42,173 nucleotides of DNA from an uncultured Porphyromonadaceae bacterium (GTDB lineage: Bacteria > Bacteroidota > Bacteroidia > Bacteroidales > Muribaculaceae): NCBI GenBank assembly GCA_945916235.1, contig CAMEGQ010000013.1:1-42173 (forward strand), in the 5' to 3' direction. Of the stretch, positions 19,752-29,199 are shown piece by piece (within the stretch, counting starts at the first letter, position 1; each line of letters starts with the position of its first letter). The notes beneath the pieces were generated by a model. The model did not search any database and was not told where the DNA came from. It saw nothing but the letters and a program-made list of their open reading frames with translations. The position numbers and the translations under genes are program-made.

Positions 19752-19777
19752 GGCCGCCCCGGAAGCCCGGGGCAGCC
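19752..19777 (-). other. hairpin after fusA
   Basis: The inverted repeat GCCCCGG-AAGC-CCGGGGC (19756-19773), extended by GGC/GCC on the outside, begins 15 nt past the fusA stop. On the minus strand it is followed by CTGACTCTTTAAAAATC, a poor U-tract. It may be a weak terminator, an RNA-processing site or a stability hairpin between fusA and rpsJ. The 125-nt spacer around it has no promoter box. Confidence 0.5.
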
Positions 19778-19792
19778 TTGAGTGGATTTCTG

Positions 19793-21919
<2,127 letters not shown>

Positions 21920-21976
21920 TGTTGCTATTGGAATCTTTAAATTTTTATCAATGAAAACAAGGATTTCAAGCAGGCA

Positions 21977-22453
21977 TTAGAAACGGAAGTGTGCGAATGC
22001 GCGGTTGGCCTCGGCCATCTTGTGCATATCTTCCTTACGCTTGAAGGCACCGCCCTGCTCGTTGTAGGCATCCATGATTTCAGCGGCGAGCTTGTCGCTC
22101 ATGGTCTTACCGCCACGCTTGCGGGCATAGTTGATAAGGTTTTTCATCGAAATAGATTCCTTGCGGTCGGGGCGGATTTCGGTAGGCACCTGGAAGGTTG
22201 CACCACCTACGCGGCGCGATTTAACCTCAACCAGCGGGGTAACGTTCTCGAGAGCTTTGCCCCAGATTTCCAGGGCTGTCTTCTCTTCGTTAGCCATCTT
22301 AGCCTTCACGGTCTCGAGGGCGGAATAGAAGATGGTGTAGGCGGTATTCTTCTTACCGTCGTACATCAGATGGTTGACGAATTTCGTCACTTTCACATCA
22401 TGAAACACGGGATCCGGCAGGATGACGCGTTTCTTAGGCTTTGCTTTTCTCAT
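21977..22453 (-). CDS. rpsG: 30S ribosomal protein S7
   Basis: A 158-residue S7, the primary assembler of the 30S head. [39 protein letters not shown] and the end [12 protein letters not shown] are canonical. In E. coli S7 represses its own operon at the rpsL-rpsG spacer; here that spacer is 197 nt and contains inverted repeats, which is suggestive but not proof. Confidence 0.98.
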   Translation of the reverse strand: MRKAKPKKRVILPDPVFHDVKVTKFVNHLMYDGKKNTAYTIFYSALETVKAKMANEEKTALEIWGKALENVTPLVEVKSRRVGGATFQVPTEIRPDRKESISMKNLINYARKRGGKTMSDKLAAEIMDAYNEQGGAFKRKEDMHKMAEANRAFAHFRF

Positions 22454-22650
22454 TTTCTGTTTTAGCGGAAAAGTTTGTTTTCTTTTTCGTCGTGGCTGGT
22501 GTCTTCTTCGGCCTGCGCTCTCGAGCGTCGGGGCCTACTCAACCGTTGTCAGCTACGGGAAATCAAAAAACGACGTTTTGAGTTAATTGGGTTGATTTCT
22601 CGTGGTGCTATTTAGTCACTTCACCCTTGGGACATCTGTCGGCCCAAGGA
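22454..22650 (-). other. rpsL-rpsG spacer with hairpins
   Basis: A 197-nt spacer. An inverted repeat CCTTGGG / CCCAAGG (22625-22631 and 22643-22649) abuts the rpsL stop; it has no U-tract. Another imperfect GC hairpin lies around 22510-22537. The position matches the S7 autoregulation site known in enterobacteria, but I cannot show a match to that RNA structure. Confidence 0.5.
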
Positions 22651-23040
22651 TTACTTCTTAGCCGCACCGGCTTTGGGTCGCTTGGCTCCGTATTTAGAGC
22701 GGCGCTGCGTACGGTCTTTGACACCGGAGGTATCGAGCGTACCGCGAACGATGTGGTAGCGCACACCGGGAAGGTCCTTTACACGACCGCCACGTACGAG
22801 CACGATCGAGTGCTCCTGCAGGTTGTGGCCTTCACCGGGGATATAGGAGTTGACCTCCTTACCGTTGGTCAGGCGCACACGTGCTACTTTACGCATTGCC
22901 GAGTTAGGTTTCTTAGGGGTGGTGGTGTAGACGCGCACGCAAACTCCACGACGCTGAGGGCAGGAGTCCAACGCGGGCGACTTGCTCTTGTCCACGAGGG
23001 TTTCGCGACCTTTTCTTACTAATTGCTGAATAGTAGGCAT
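22651..23040 (-). CDS. rpsL: 30S ribosomal protein S12
   Basis: A 129-residue S12 at the decoding centre. [20 protein letters not shown], the accuracy loop [10 protein letters not shown] and the second loop [18 protein letters not shown] are present. Lys43 and Lys88, whose substitution gives streptomycin resistance in other species, are the wild-type residues, and the methylthiolated Asp position (Asp89) is conserved. It is the first gene of the ribosomal cluster, behind a 240-nt leader and a strong promoter. Confidence 0.98.
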   Translation of the reverse strand: MPTIQQLVRKGRETLVDKSKSPALDSCPQRRGVCVRVYTTTPKKPNSAMRKVARVRLTNGKEVNSYIPGEGHNLQEHSIVLVRGGRVKDLPGVRYHIVRGTLDTSGVKDRTQRRSKYGAKRPKAGAAKK

Positions 23041-23279
23041 CTTAGTTTGTTAATGGTTTTTGTTACTTATAAATTCTGTGTTCTTTCTTTTCTCATTGCA
23101 GCCGGGAGGCCACTGCCCGGATTTTTGCGCTCCGCCCGGCCCGGATTTTCTCCGGCCCAAGCCTCCGACCGCACCGCTGACGGCTTAGCCCGAGACCATG
23201 CTTCACACACATCTTTACGCACCCTACGCCCCTATCCCTCAGAAGGTTAGGCGGCGCAAGGGCGCAGTAGCCTCTCAAA
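23041..23279 (-). promoter_or_regulatory. long 5' leader of the rpsL operon
   Basis: About 240 nt between the promoter at 23287-23318 and the rpsL ATG. It contains the hairpins CCGGA-TTTTC-TCCGG (23141-23155) and CCGGG...CCCGG (23102-23120), then 60 nt of A/T-rich sequence before the start codon. The plus-strand reading of the second hairpin is followed by ATTTTT and resembles a terminator, but no plus-strand gene lies before it. A regulatory role is an inference from length and structure. Confidence 0.45.
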
Positions 23280-23286
23280 AGCGATG

Positions 23287-23318
23287 CAAATTTACGACAT
23301 ATTTCCCTAACTTCCAAA
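23287..23318 (-). promoter_or_regulatory. promoter of the str-S10-spc-alpha cluster
   Basis: On the minus strand: TTTG (complement of 23315-23318), exactly 20 bp, then TAAATTTG (complement of 23287-23294) followed by CATCGC. This matches the Bacteroidetes consensus at both elements, with the same spacing as the rRNA promoters. It drives rpsL and probably most of the downstream cluster. Confidence 0.75.
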
Positions 23319-23503
23319 TATTTCGGCCCCAAATTTCCTCTCCAAATTTCCTCAGCGAAATTCTACGCTGAACATCCGCTGAATCCACCACCCTAAACCC
23401 AGATCTCAACTGGAAACTGCAAAATTTCCCCGATGGAATCCTCGGAATCAACCGGCCATGAAGAGATTTTTGCAAATATTTTTCATACCACGCAAATTTT
23501 CGC

Positions 23504-23511
23504 TAACTTTG
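23504..23511 (+). promoter_or_regulatory. -7 element of the tRNA-Arg promoter
   Basis: TAACTTTG, a perfect TAnnTTTG followed by CGGC, lies 13 bp upstream of the tRNA 5' end. The -33 position is a T-run without a full TTTG. It is divergent from the rpsL promoter about 190 bp away. Confidence 0.6.
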
Positions 23512-23524
23512 CGGCACAATTCAC

Positions 23525-23601
23525 GGTCCGGTAGCTCAGCTGGATAGAGCAACTGCCTTCTAAGCAGTCGGTCCCGCGTTCGAGTCGCGGCCGGATCACC
23601 A
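23525..23601 (+). tRNA. tRNA-Arg, anticodon TCT
   Basis: A full cloverleaf of 77 nt. The acceptor stem GGTCCGG/CCGGATC has one G-U pair. The D-arm is GCTC...GAGC, the anticodon stem ACTGC/GCAGT carries the loop CTTCTAA (anticodon TCT, reading AGA and probably AGG), and the T-arm is CCGCG-TTCGAGT-CGCGG. The 3' CCA is encoded in the DNA. It has its own promoter box and terminator, so it is a single-gene transcript. Confidence 0.95.
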
Positions 23602-23643
23602 CACAAACAGAGCCTGCCCTCATTCGGCCGTCTCCCAAACTAC

Positions 23644-23668
23644 AAAAAGCCGCCCACCGCGGCTTTTT
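23644..23668 (+). terminator. terminator of tRNA-Arg
   Basis: AAAAAGCCGC-CCACC-GCGGCTTTTT(T): a perfect 10-bp stem with a T6 tail, 43 nt after the tRNA. Its A/T extensions make it a possible bidirectional terminator, serving also the RAYT region on the other strand. Confidence 0.85.
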
Positions 23669-23685
23669 TCATATAATATCTGATA

Positions 23686-23887
23686 TCTGAAGCCTCAGGC
23701 TTCAGACACAGTATCATAAGCGCTTACCTTGATAAAAGTCCTCGGCTTATATCTCCCCCAACGTGGCTTATATCTCCCCCAGCGCGGCTTTTATCTCCCC
23801 AGCGCAGCTTTTATTCCCAGCTTTTTTCGTTCCGGCCTTACTGTGATAAAAGCCCGCGGCTTTTATCTCCCCAAGGCGCGGCTTTTA
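23686..23887. repeat. palindrome and 21-bp tandem repeat cluster (REP-like) beside a RAYT gene
   Basis: Three palindromes: TCTGAAGCC-TCA-GGCTTCAGA (23686-23706, perfect), an imperfect 23-mer beginning GATAAAAGTC (23731-23753), and the perfect 23-mer GATAAAAGCC-CGC-GGCTTTTATC (23845-23867). Around the last two run degenerate tandem units of about 21 bp, consensus GCGCGGCTTTTATCTCCCCA, with GGCTT or AGCTT at 23744, 23765, 23786, 23806, 23858 and 23880. The last unit overlaps the RAYT stop codon. Palindromes next to a RAYT gene are the usual setting of REP elements in other bacteria. Confidence 0.75.
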
Positions 23888-24853
23888 TTTCCTCAAGGCT
23901 ACGGCGGAAGCGGGGGTGAGAGCCGCGATGTGCTCAGCCAGACGATTGAGGCGGCTGGCCTTCTTATAGCTCATCTCCTCCGAGCGCTCTGAGGCCCCTG
24001 CCTCCGATATCAGAAGCAACCGTCCCTCAGCGCACGTATCCAAGCCTTTGCCCGTAGGCTTGAAGCGTTCGGAAAATCCATGATCCACTATCTGAATCAC
24101 GCTCCCGCCTCCTTCCAACACCTCCTTCCGAATCTCATTTTCTATCGGATGTATAAATGGCGATACCGGCACCACACCCTGCCGTGCAGCCAAAATGCAT
24201 TGCCTCTTATATTCCTGAGCCTGAGCTACGCCCCATTTCCGTCGCACATGCACCGCCATCAGCTGTTTGCGCAATAAAAACAGATTGCCCACGCAATCCA
24301 CAGTCTCACCGTTAACGCTCACCGACAGGTGGCGCCGGAACAAGTCCGGATACATCCTTTTGATCAGCAACCGGCGCGGATTATCCTGAATATATCTTAC
24401 GAGGGTGTCAAGCTGTCGTTCGTCAAAGACAATGCGGTCGTTCATGCCTTGGCCCTTGAATATGGTCACTTCATGATTAATAAGGCCCGCTTCCCTGCAT
24501 CTCCGAGTGGTCGCCGACTCTATCGCCGCCACAATTTTCGTTACGGGCTGAGCGATCTTCTCTTTCACCCGAAGCAATATATGCGCATGGTCAGGCATGA
24601 TGACATACCGGATAACACAGAGCTACTCGCTTCGGAGTTCCATGGTTTTCTGAATTTCATCATCAAGAATCCGCCCGGTTGGCAACAGCACGACCCGCGG
24701 CGCGTCAACGCCGACCGCCCGTTGCGGGTCGCCTGATATCTGCGATAAAGAGGGAGCGTTCTGATGCCGGAAAATGGTGAACATGTATATCCCGGCTAAC
24801 GTATAGTCATGGAAATTCGCCCTGCGCGTCATGCGCGCTCTCAGAGCTTTCAT
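23885..24853 (-). pseudogene. REP-associated tyrosine transposase (RAYT, IS200-like), interrupted by an in-frame TAG
   Basis: A Y1 HUH-type transposase of the RAYT branch, which nicks single-stranded REP-like DNA in relatives. The HUH motif is in YVIMPDHAHILL and the likely catalytic Tyr is in RYIQDNPRR, with a long basic C-terminal part. The frame starts at an ATG (24853), runs 76 codons (RANFHDYTLAGIYMFTIFRH resembles the RAYT N-terminus), hits TAG at 24623-24625, then continues in the same frame for 8 codons into MPDHAH and on to the stop at 23885. TAG ends other genes here, so recoding is unlikely. A separate 237-residue product from the MPDHAH Met would lack the first strand. It is 16 nt after dapA on the same strand. 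Confidence 0.75.
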
Positions 24854-24869
24854 AATAGCTAATTCATAT

Positions 24870-25784
24870 TTAGCTCAGGAGCATGGCGACGTCCAGGCGC
24901 TCGTACGCCTCCTTGATGGCAAGGCGGGTGGTGAAACCTACCGGCACCAGGGGCAGACGCAGCACATCTTCCGCTACGCCCATCAGATTCAGCAGGCATT
25001 TGATGCCCGAGGGGTTGCCGTCGGCAAACAGAGCTTTATCCAGCGGCTGAAGCGCAACATCGATGGCCTGAGCCCGCTCATCGTCAGCATTCTCCATAGC
25101 AAGCGACACCATGGTTGCGAACAGGCGCGGCAGTGCGTTGCCCACCACGGAGATTACGCCTTCGGCGCCAAGGCCGATCATGCTTCGTGTCAGCGAATCG
25201 TCGCCGCTGACCACCTGAAATCCTTCCGGACGTCCCTGAAGAATGTCGCCCACCTGCTCCAGCGAGCCCGAGGCTTCCTTAATCCCTATCACCTTCCCCG
25301 GGAAGTCGTGAGCCAGACGCAACGTGGTGGCCGCCTCCATATTTTTCCCCGTGCGCGACGGCACATTATAAAGCACCACAGGCAGCGGCGAAGCCTCGGC
25401 CACGGCGCGGAAATGCTGATAAATCCCCTCCTGCGAAGGCTTATTATAGAATGGCACCACGGTGAGGATTGCGCTGTAGCCGCTGAGATCCACCTCCGTC
25501 AGATGCTTGGCCAGACGCGAGGTACAGTTGTCGCTCATCCCCAGCACAAGCGGGATTCGACCGCCGGCACAGTCGACCACAAAACGGGCCACCTTATGCC
25601 GCTCCTCGCAATCGAGCGTCACAGCCTCGGATGTGGTGGCCAGCACCACGAGATACGACGCCCCGCCGGCAATCTGCATCTCTACCAGACGGCGCAATGC
25701 GTCGTAATCTACTGAATAATCGGCTTTAAACGGGGTTACAAGGGCTATGCCCATACCTCTGAGACTAAACGGCTTCATAAGCAT
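24870..25784 (-). CDS. dapA: 4-hydroxy-tetrahydrodipicolinate synthase
   Basis: A 304-residue TIM-barrel aldolase that condenses pyruvate with aspartate semialdehyde, the first committed step to lysine and diaminopimelate. The Schiff-base lysine is Lys169 in GIKEASGS and the catalytic tyrosine is Tyr139 in VVLYNVPSRTG. The Thr pair of the proton relay is in LATTSEAVTL, where most families have GTTGE; the Ser variant is common in Bacteroidetes. The start may be the first or the third codon (MLMKPF). It is monocistronic or cotranscribed with the broken RAYT gene, and divergent from the thioredoxin gene. Confidence 0.94.
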   Translation of the reverse strand: MLMKPFSLRGMGIALVTPFKADYSVDYDALRRLVEMQIAGGASYLVVLATTSEAVTLDCEERHKVARFVVDCAGGRIPLVLGMSDNCTSRLAKHLTEVDLSGYSAILTVVPFYNKPSQEGIYQHFRAVAEASPLPVVLYNVPSRTGKNMEAATTLRLAHDFPGKVIGIKEASGSLEQVGDILQGRPEGFQVVSGDDSLTRSMIGLGAEGVISVVGNALPRLFATMVSLAMENADDERAQAIDVALQPLDKALFADGNPSGIKCLLNLMGVAEDVLRLPLVPVGFTTRLAIKEAYERLDVAMLLS

Positions 25785-25833
25785 TTGTTATGGTGTCATG
25801 TCAAAATCCGGAGCCCGGCACTTTTGAACGCGA

Positions 25834-25841
25834 CAAATTTA
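25834..25841 (-). promoter_or_regulatory. possible -7 element of the dapA promoter
   Basis: The complement is TAAATTTG followed by TCGCG, a perfect TAnnTTTG, giving a leader of about 45 nt before dapA. The upstream flank is an A/T-run without a clear TTTG. Confidence 0.45.
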
Positions 25842-25892
25842 CGAAATTTTTTTTACTCTTTTCTATTTTTCTATTTGCGTCCTCAACGGGTA

Positions 25893-25925
25893 AGAGCCGG
25901 TAAGAAAATATATGTTATCGGCTCT
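25893..25925. promoter_or_regulatory. inverted repeat between dapA and trxA
   Basis: Arms AGAGCCGGTAA and TTATCGGCTCT (11 bp, one G-T position) flank an 11-nt A/T-rich loop. It lies in the 247-nt divergent intergenic region, about 107 nt before the trxA ATG. No U-tract follows on either strand, so it is not a usual terminator; an operator or 5' UTR hairpin is possible. I see no clear TAnnTTTG for trxA. Confidence 0.35.
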
Positions 25926-26031
25926 AAACATCAGAGGGTGAAAAAGTGTTTGATAAATACAAAAGCTGCCGGAACGGATTCTCAGGCGACTCGCAAACTA
26001 TCAAGACATCAACCTAAAAACAACTAAAAAT

Positions 26032-26358
26032 ATGAGTGAATTTACCGATATGATCGGCCAGTCGAAACCCACCTTGGTCGACTTTTTTGCCACCTGGTGT
26101 GGCCCGTGCAAAATGCAGTCTCCTATTCTGGAGGAAGTTAAACAGTTCGTCGGCGAAAAGGCCAACGTAGTGAAAGTCGACATCGACCGGAATCAGGAGC
26201 TGGCCATGCACTATCGAGTGCAGTCGGTGCCTACGCTGATTCTGTTCAAGAATGGCGAACCCGTATGGCGCACCGTCGGCCTGCAACAGCGCGACACCCT
26301 CATAAAGAAGATCGAGGAGTACGAAGCCACAAAATCTGACGAGGAGTTCAATAAGTGA
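26032..26358 (+). CDS. trxA: Thioredoxin
   Basis: A 108-residue thioredoxin that reduces protein disulfides in the cytoplasm. The active site WCGPC is at residues 22-26 (FFATWCGPCK), the buried Asp at residue 17 (LVDFF), and the cis-Pro at Pro67 (SVPTLILF). There is no signal peptide, so it is the cytoplasmic form. The C-terminal YEATKSDEEFNK is a short charged extension. It is a single-gene unit, closed by a strong terminator at 26424-26475. Confidence 0.95.
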   Translation: MSEFTDMIGQSKPTLVDFFATWCGPCKMQSPILEEVKQFVGEKANVVKVDIDRNQELAMHYRVQSVPTLILFKNGEPVWRTVGLQQRDTLIKKIEEYEATKSDEEFNK

Positions 26359-26423
26359 TCCCCTTTCATACGCCCGCTGCCTGAGTCAGACATCTTCTGA
26401 CGCCTGACTCAGCAGACATCTGT

Positions 26424-26475
26424 CGCGACCCGTCCATCCGCCCTGAGCGGAGATGATTGGGTCGCGCACGTTTTT
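26424..26475 (+). terminator. terminator after trxA
   Basis: An 8-bp stem, CGCGACCC / GGGTCGCG (outer ends 26424 and 26466), with a 27-nt loop containing a smaller hairpin, then GCACG and T5 (26471-26475). A separate inverted repeat CTGAGTCAG / CTGACTCAG precedes it at about 26381-26413. Together they form a double-hairpin 3' end. Confidence 0.7.
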
Positions 26476-26524
26476 GATAATACATATTACTTAGTCAACG
26501 AGCCGATATTCGGGGCAAAAGTCG

Positions 26525-26532
26525 TAACTTTG
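26525..26532 (+). promoter_or_regulatory. -7 element of the tyrA promoter
   Basis: TAACTTTG, a perfect TAnnTTTG followed by CCTA. Transcription would begin near 26538, only about 13 nt before the GTG start at 26551. It overlaps the TTG at 26530 that would be the longest possible start, which rules that start out if the promoter is real. No clear -33 element was seen. Confidence 0.55.
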
Positions 26533-26550
26533 CCTAAAATTCTATCTAAG

Positions 26551-27324
26551 GTGAAAATTCTAATCATGGGAGCCGGCAAAATGGGCTCCTTCTTCAGCGA
26601 CCTTCTTTCATTCGACCACGAGGTTGCCCTGTTCGACACAAACCCGCGGCGCATGCGTTTCATGTTCAACGCACAGCGGCTGCTGACACTCGACGAGGTG
26701 CGCGAGTTTGCGCCCGAAATGGTCATCAACGCCACCACGGTGAGCCACACTCTCGACGCTTTCGAGATGGTGCTCCCCTATCTCCCGTCAGGCTGCATGC
26801 TTGCGGACATCGCATCAGTAAAATCGACACTGCCGGAATTTTACGCCTCAAAGGGGCACCCGTTTGTGAGCACTCACCCGATGTTCGGCCCCACCTTCGC
26901 CAATCTCGACAACCTCTCGCATCAGAATGCCATCATCATCTCCGAAGGAAGCGATCTGGGCAAAGCCTTCTTCCGCGACCTCTACCGCAAGCTTCATCTG
27001 AATGTGGTGGAAGCCACATTTGCCGAGCATGACCGGCTGATGAGCTATTCGCTCACAGTACCGTTCGCCACCACTCTGGGGTTTGCTCAGGTGGCTGGCA
27101 ACGAGCCGGCGCCGGGTACCACCTTCGCACGCCATCAGGCCATAGCCCGCGGAGTGCTGGGCGAAGACGACAATCTGATTGTCGAGATTCTGCTCAATCC
27201 ACATTCGCCCGAGCGCCTCAGCGCTCTCATAGCCAACCTCGAAACTCTGCGCGACACCATCGCCACATCCGACCGCGAGGGGCTGCGCAACCTCATAGCC
27301 CAAGCCCGCGCTCAGCTCAAATAG
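26551..27324 (+). CDS. tyrA: Prephenate dehydrogenase
   Basis: A 257-residue TyrA that converts prephenate to 4-hydroxyphenylpyruvate in tyrosine synthesis with NAD(P). The Rossmann loop GAGKMGSFF is at residues 7-15, and the catalytic His lies in STHPMFGPTF. DIASVKS near residue 91 is a family signature. The frame is open from a TTG at 26530, but that TTG overlaps a TAACTTTG promoter, and the GTG at 26551 gives the usual start (M)KILIMGAGKMG and a Bacteroidales-like length. There is no fused chorismate mutase or ACT domain. It stands apart from the other aromatic genes. Confidence 0.88.
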   Translation: MKILIMGAGKMGSFFSDLLSFDHEVALFDTNPRRMRFMFNAQRLLTLDEVREFAPEMVINATTVSHTLDAFEMVLPYLPSGCMLADIASVKSTLPEFYASKGHPFVSTHPMFGPTFANLDNLSHQNAIIISEGSDLGKAFFRDLYRKLHLNVVEATFAEHDRLMSYSLTVPFATTLGFAQVAGNEPAPGTTFARHQAIARGVLGEDDNLIVEILLNPHSPERLSALIANLETLRDTIATSDREGLRNLIAQARAQLK

Positions 27325-27367
27325 CCGGCCGCTCCCGCCTGCGGAGCAATAATAAAAATCTGTAGAA

Positions 27368-28288
27368 ATGTCTGATTTCCAACCTAAAGGCCACCTGGCG
27401 ATGCTGGGGGCCAACACTATATGGGGTCTGATGTCGCCGGTGACCAAACTGGTGCTCACCACATCGGCCATGACCCCGCTGCTGATGATCGACTGCCGCA
27501 TCTTCATAGCCTGCGCACTGTTCTGGTTCACATCCATATTCTGCCCGAAGGAACATGTGCCGCCGCGTGACCTCTTCCGCCTCTGCGGAGCCGCGGCCCT
27601 GGGCATCCTGTTCAACCAATGCTGCTTCATCTTCGGCGTGAGCCTCACGTCGCCCGGCGAAGCCTCGCTGATCACCACCACCATGCCTATGTGGGTCATG
27701 GTGCTGGCCTATATCGTGCTCCGCGAACCCATCAGCGCAAAAAAGATCGGCGGTATAGCCCTGGGCGCCATCGGAGCCGTCACCCTCATGCTCTCCTCCA
27801 AATCTATGGGCGACCAGGCCGACAATCCGGCTCTGGGCGATGCAATTGTGCTGCTGGCGCAGCTGAGCTACGCCCTGTATCTCACTTTCTATAAGAACTT
27901 TATCCACCGCTACTCGCTGGTGACGCTGATGAAATGGATGTTTCTGTTCGCATCCATCGCCCTGCTGCCTGCATCGCTCCCTTCGATTCTTAGCATGCCG
28001 TGGCAAAGCCTTACGCTGATGCAATGGGCCGGAATCGGCTATGTAGCCGTTTTCGCCACATTCATAGCCTACATTTTCATTATGATAGGACAGAAAAATC
28101 TGCGGCCTACCATCGTGGGGATATATAATTATGTGCAGCCGATCGTGGCCACCATCGTCGGCGTCTGCCTCGGCCTCGACTCCCTCACGGCGGTGAAGGT
28201 CGTCGCCATCCTGCTGGTCTTCTCCGGCGTTTACCTGGTCACAATCTCCCCGTCGCGCGCCTCACTGCGCCGTCACAAGCGCTCCTGA
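27368..28288 (+). CDS. EamA family (DMT superfamily) transporter
   Basis: A 306-residue inner-membrane protein with about ten hydrophobic segments in two EamA repeats (about residues 9-145 and 157-295). The first repeat shows AMLGANTIWGLMSPVTKLVL; the second contains YALYLTFYKNFIHRYS and ends QKNLRPTIVGIYNYVQPIV, a conserved EamA region. Such proteins export amino acids or other metabolites; the substrate cannot be told from sequence. It lies 43 nt after tyrA on the same strand and may be cotranscribed with it. Confidence 0.88.
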   Translation: MSDFQPKGHLAMLGANTIWGLMSPVTKLVLTTSAMTPLLMIDCRIFIACALFWFTSIFCPKEHVPPRDLFRLCGAAALGILFNQCCFIFGVSLTSPGEASLITTTMPMWVMVLAYIVLREPISAKKIGGIALGAIGAVTLMLSSKSMGDQADNPALGDAIVLLAQLSYALYLTFYKNFIHRYSLVTLMKWMFLFASIALLPASLPSILSMPWQSLTLMQWAGIGYVAVFATFIAYIFIMIGQKNLRPTIVGIYNYVQPIVATIVGVCLGLDSLTAVKVVAILLVFSGVYLVTISPSRASLRRHKRS

Positions 28289-28360
28289 CCATCTGATTCT
28301 GCAAAATCGGCTCCACATCGGGTCTTAATGAAAGAATTTCGGGAGGTCGGCGTGGAATTG

Positions 28361-28392
28361 TTGCAAATGTTAAAAAGAAATTGTTATCTTTG
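28361..28392 (+). promoter_or_regulatory. promoter of the DUF4254 gene
   Basis: TTG at 28361-28363, a 21-bp spacer, then TATCTTTG at 28385-28392. Both elements fit the Bacteroidetes consensus. It gives a leader of about 45 nt. Confidence 0.7.
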
Positions 28393-28445
28393 CCAATCCT
28401 CAACTCAAATTCTTTAAATTTAAAATCCATAGCCTTCTGAAAGTC

Positions 28446-29054
28446 ATGAAATTTGCCGAAAAATGCAACGAGATATTCGACAGAGCCACTGCCGATTACC
28501 ATAAGACCGACACTGTCGACGCTCCCTATACCAACCCCTACCCCAAAGGTTCGATCGATGCCATCCTCTACGACAAGAACTGGATCGACGTGAACCAATG
28601 GCACATGGAAGACATCATCCGCGACCCGAACATCGACCCCGTGGCCGCTCTGAAAATCAAGCGCCGCATCGACTCGTCGAACCAGGAGCGCACCGACATG
28701 GTGGAGAATATCGACACATGGTTCCGCGAGAAATATGCCGGAGTGGTTCCCACCGCTGACGCCACCATCAACACCGAAAGCCCCGCCTGGGCCATCGACC
28801 GCCTGTCGATTCTCGCCGTCAAGATCTACCACATGAAAGCCGAAGTGGCCCGCGAAGACGCCACCGACGGTCACCGCGAGAAATGCACCTCTAAACTGGC
28901 AGTGCTTCTCGAACAGCGCAACGACCTGACCGACGCCATCGACACCCTCCTTGACGACATCGCCGCCGGCCGCAAATACATGAAGGTGTACCGCCAGATG
29001 AAGATGTACAACGACGCCGACACCAACCCCATCCTCTACGCCACCAAAAAATAA
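28446..29054 (+). CDS. DUF4254 domain-containing protein
   Basis: A 202-residue soluble protein that I recognise as the Bacteroidetes-specific DUF4254 family. Conserved stretches are NWIDVNQWHMEDIIRDPNID, KIKRRIDSSNQERTDMVE, SPAWAIDRLSILAVKIYHM and AAGRKYMKVYRQMKMYND. There is no signal peptide or membrane segment; it is predicted mainly helical. Family members are often found near LPS or glycosyltransferase genes, but here it stands alone with its own promoter and terminator. The biochemical function is not known to me. Confidence 0.85.
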   Translation: MKFAEKCNEIFDRATADYHKTDTVDAPYTNPYPKGSIDAILYDKNWIDVNQWHMEDIIRDPNIDPVAALKIKRRIDSSNQERTDMVENIDTWFREKYAGVVPTADATINTESPAWAIDRLSILAVKIYHMKAEVAREDATDGHREKCTSKLAVLLEQRNDLTDAIDTLLDDIAAGRKYMKVYRQMKMYNDADTNPILYATKK

Positions 29055-29077
29055 AGGCGCCACAGTTTTCAACGAAT

Positions 29078-29123
29078 ATTTGACGGGTCAAGTGGGAACA
29101 TTTGTCCCGTCAAATCTGTTTTT
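29078..29123 (+). terminator. terminator after the DUF4254 gene
   Basis: The perfect 10-bp stem ATTTGACGGG / CCCGTCAAAT (arms 29078-29087 and 29106-29115) is followed by CTG and T5. A smaller inverted repeat, GGGA-ACATTTG-TCCC, overlaps one arm and could compete with it. Confidence 0.75.
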
Positions 29124-29199
29124 CTGACAGATTCATCACGCGTCGGAAGCCAACAGGGAGGCCCGGCGCCACTGTCATATTCCTCACGTTTCAGCTACG

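Noticed and set aside
23101-23126. Plus-strand terminator-like hairpin (CCGGG...CCCGG then ATTTTT)
   Set aside because: No plus-strand gene ends here; it lies in the minus-strand leader of rpsL, where it is better seen as part of the leader structure.
23727-23887. The repeat array as a CRISPR
   Set aside because: Units are contiguous and diverged, with no unique spacers of constant length and no cas genes nearby.
24623-24625. TAG as a recoded sense codon in the RAYT gene
   Set aside because: TAG ends at least two intact genes here (DUF1460 and tyrA), so general reassignment is not supported.
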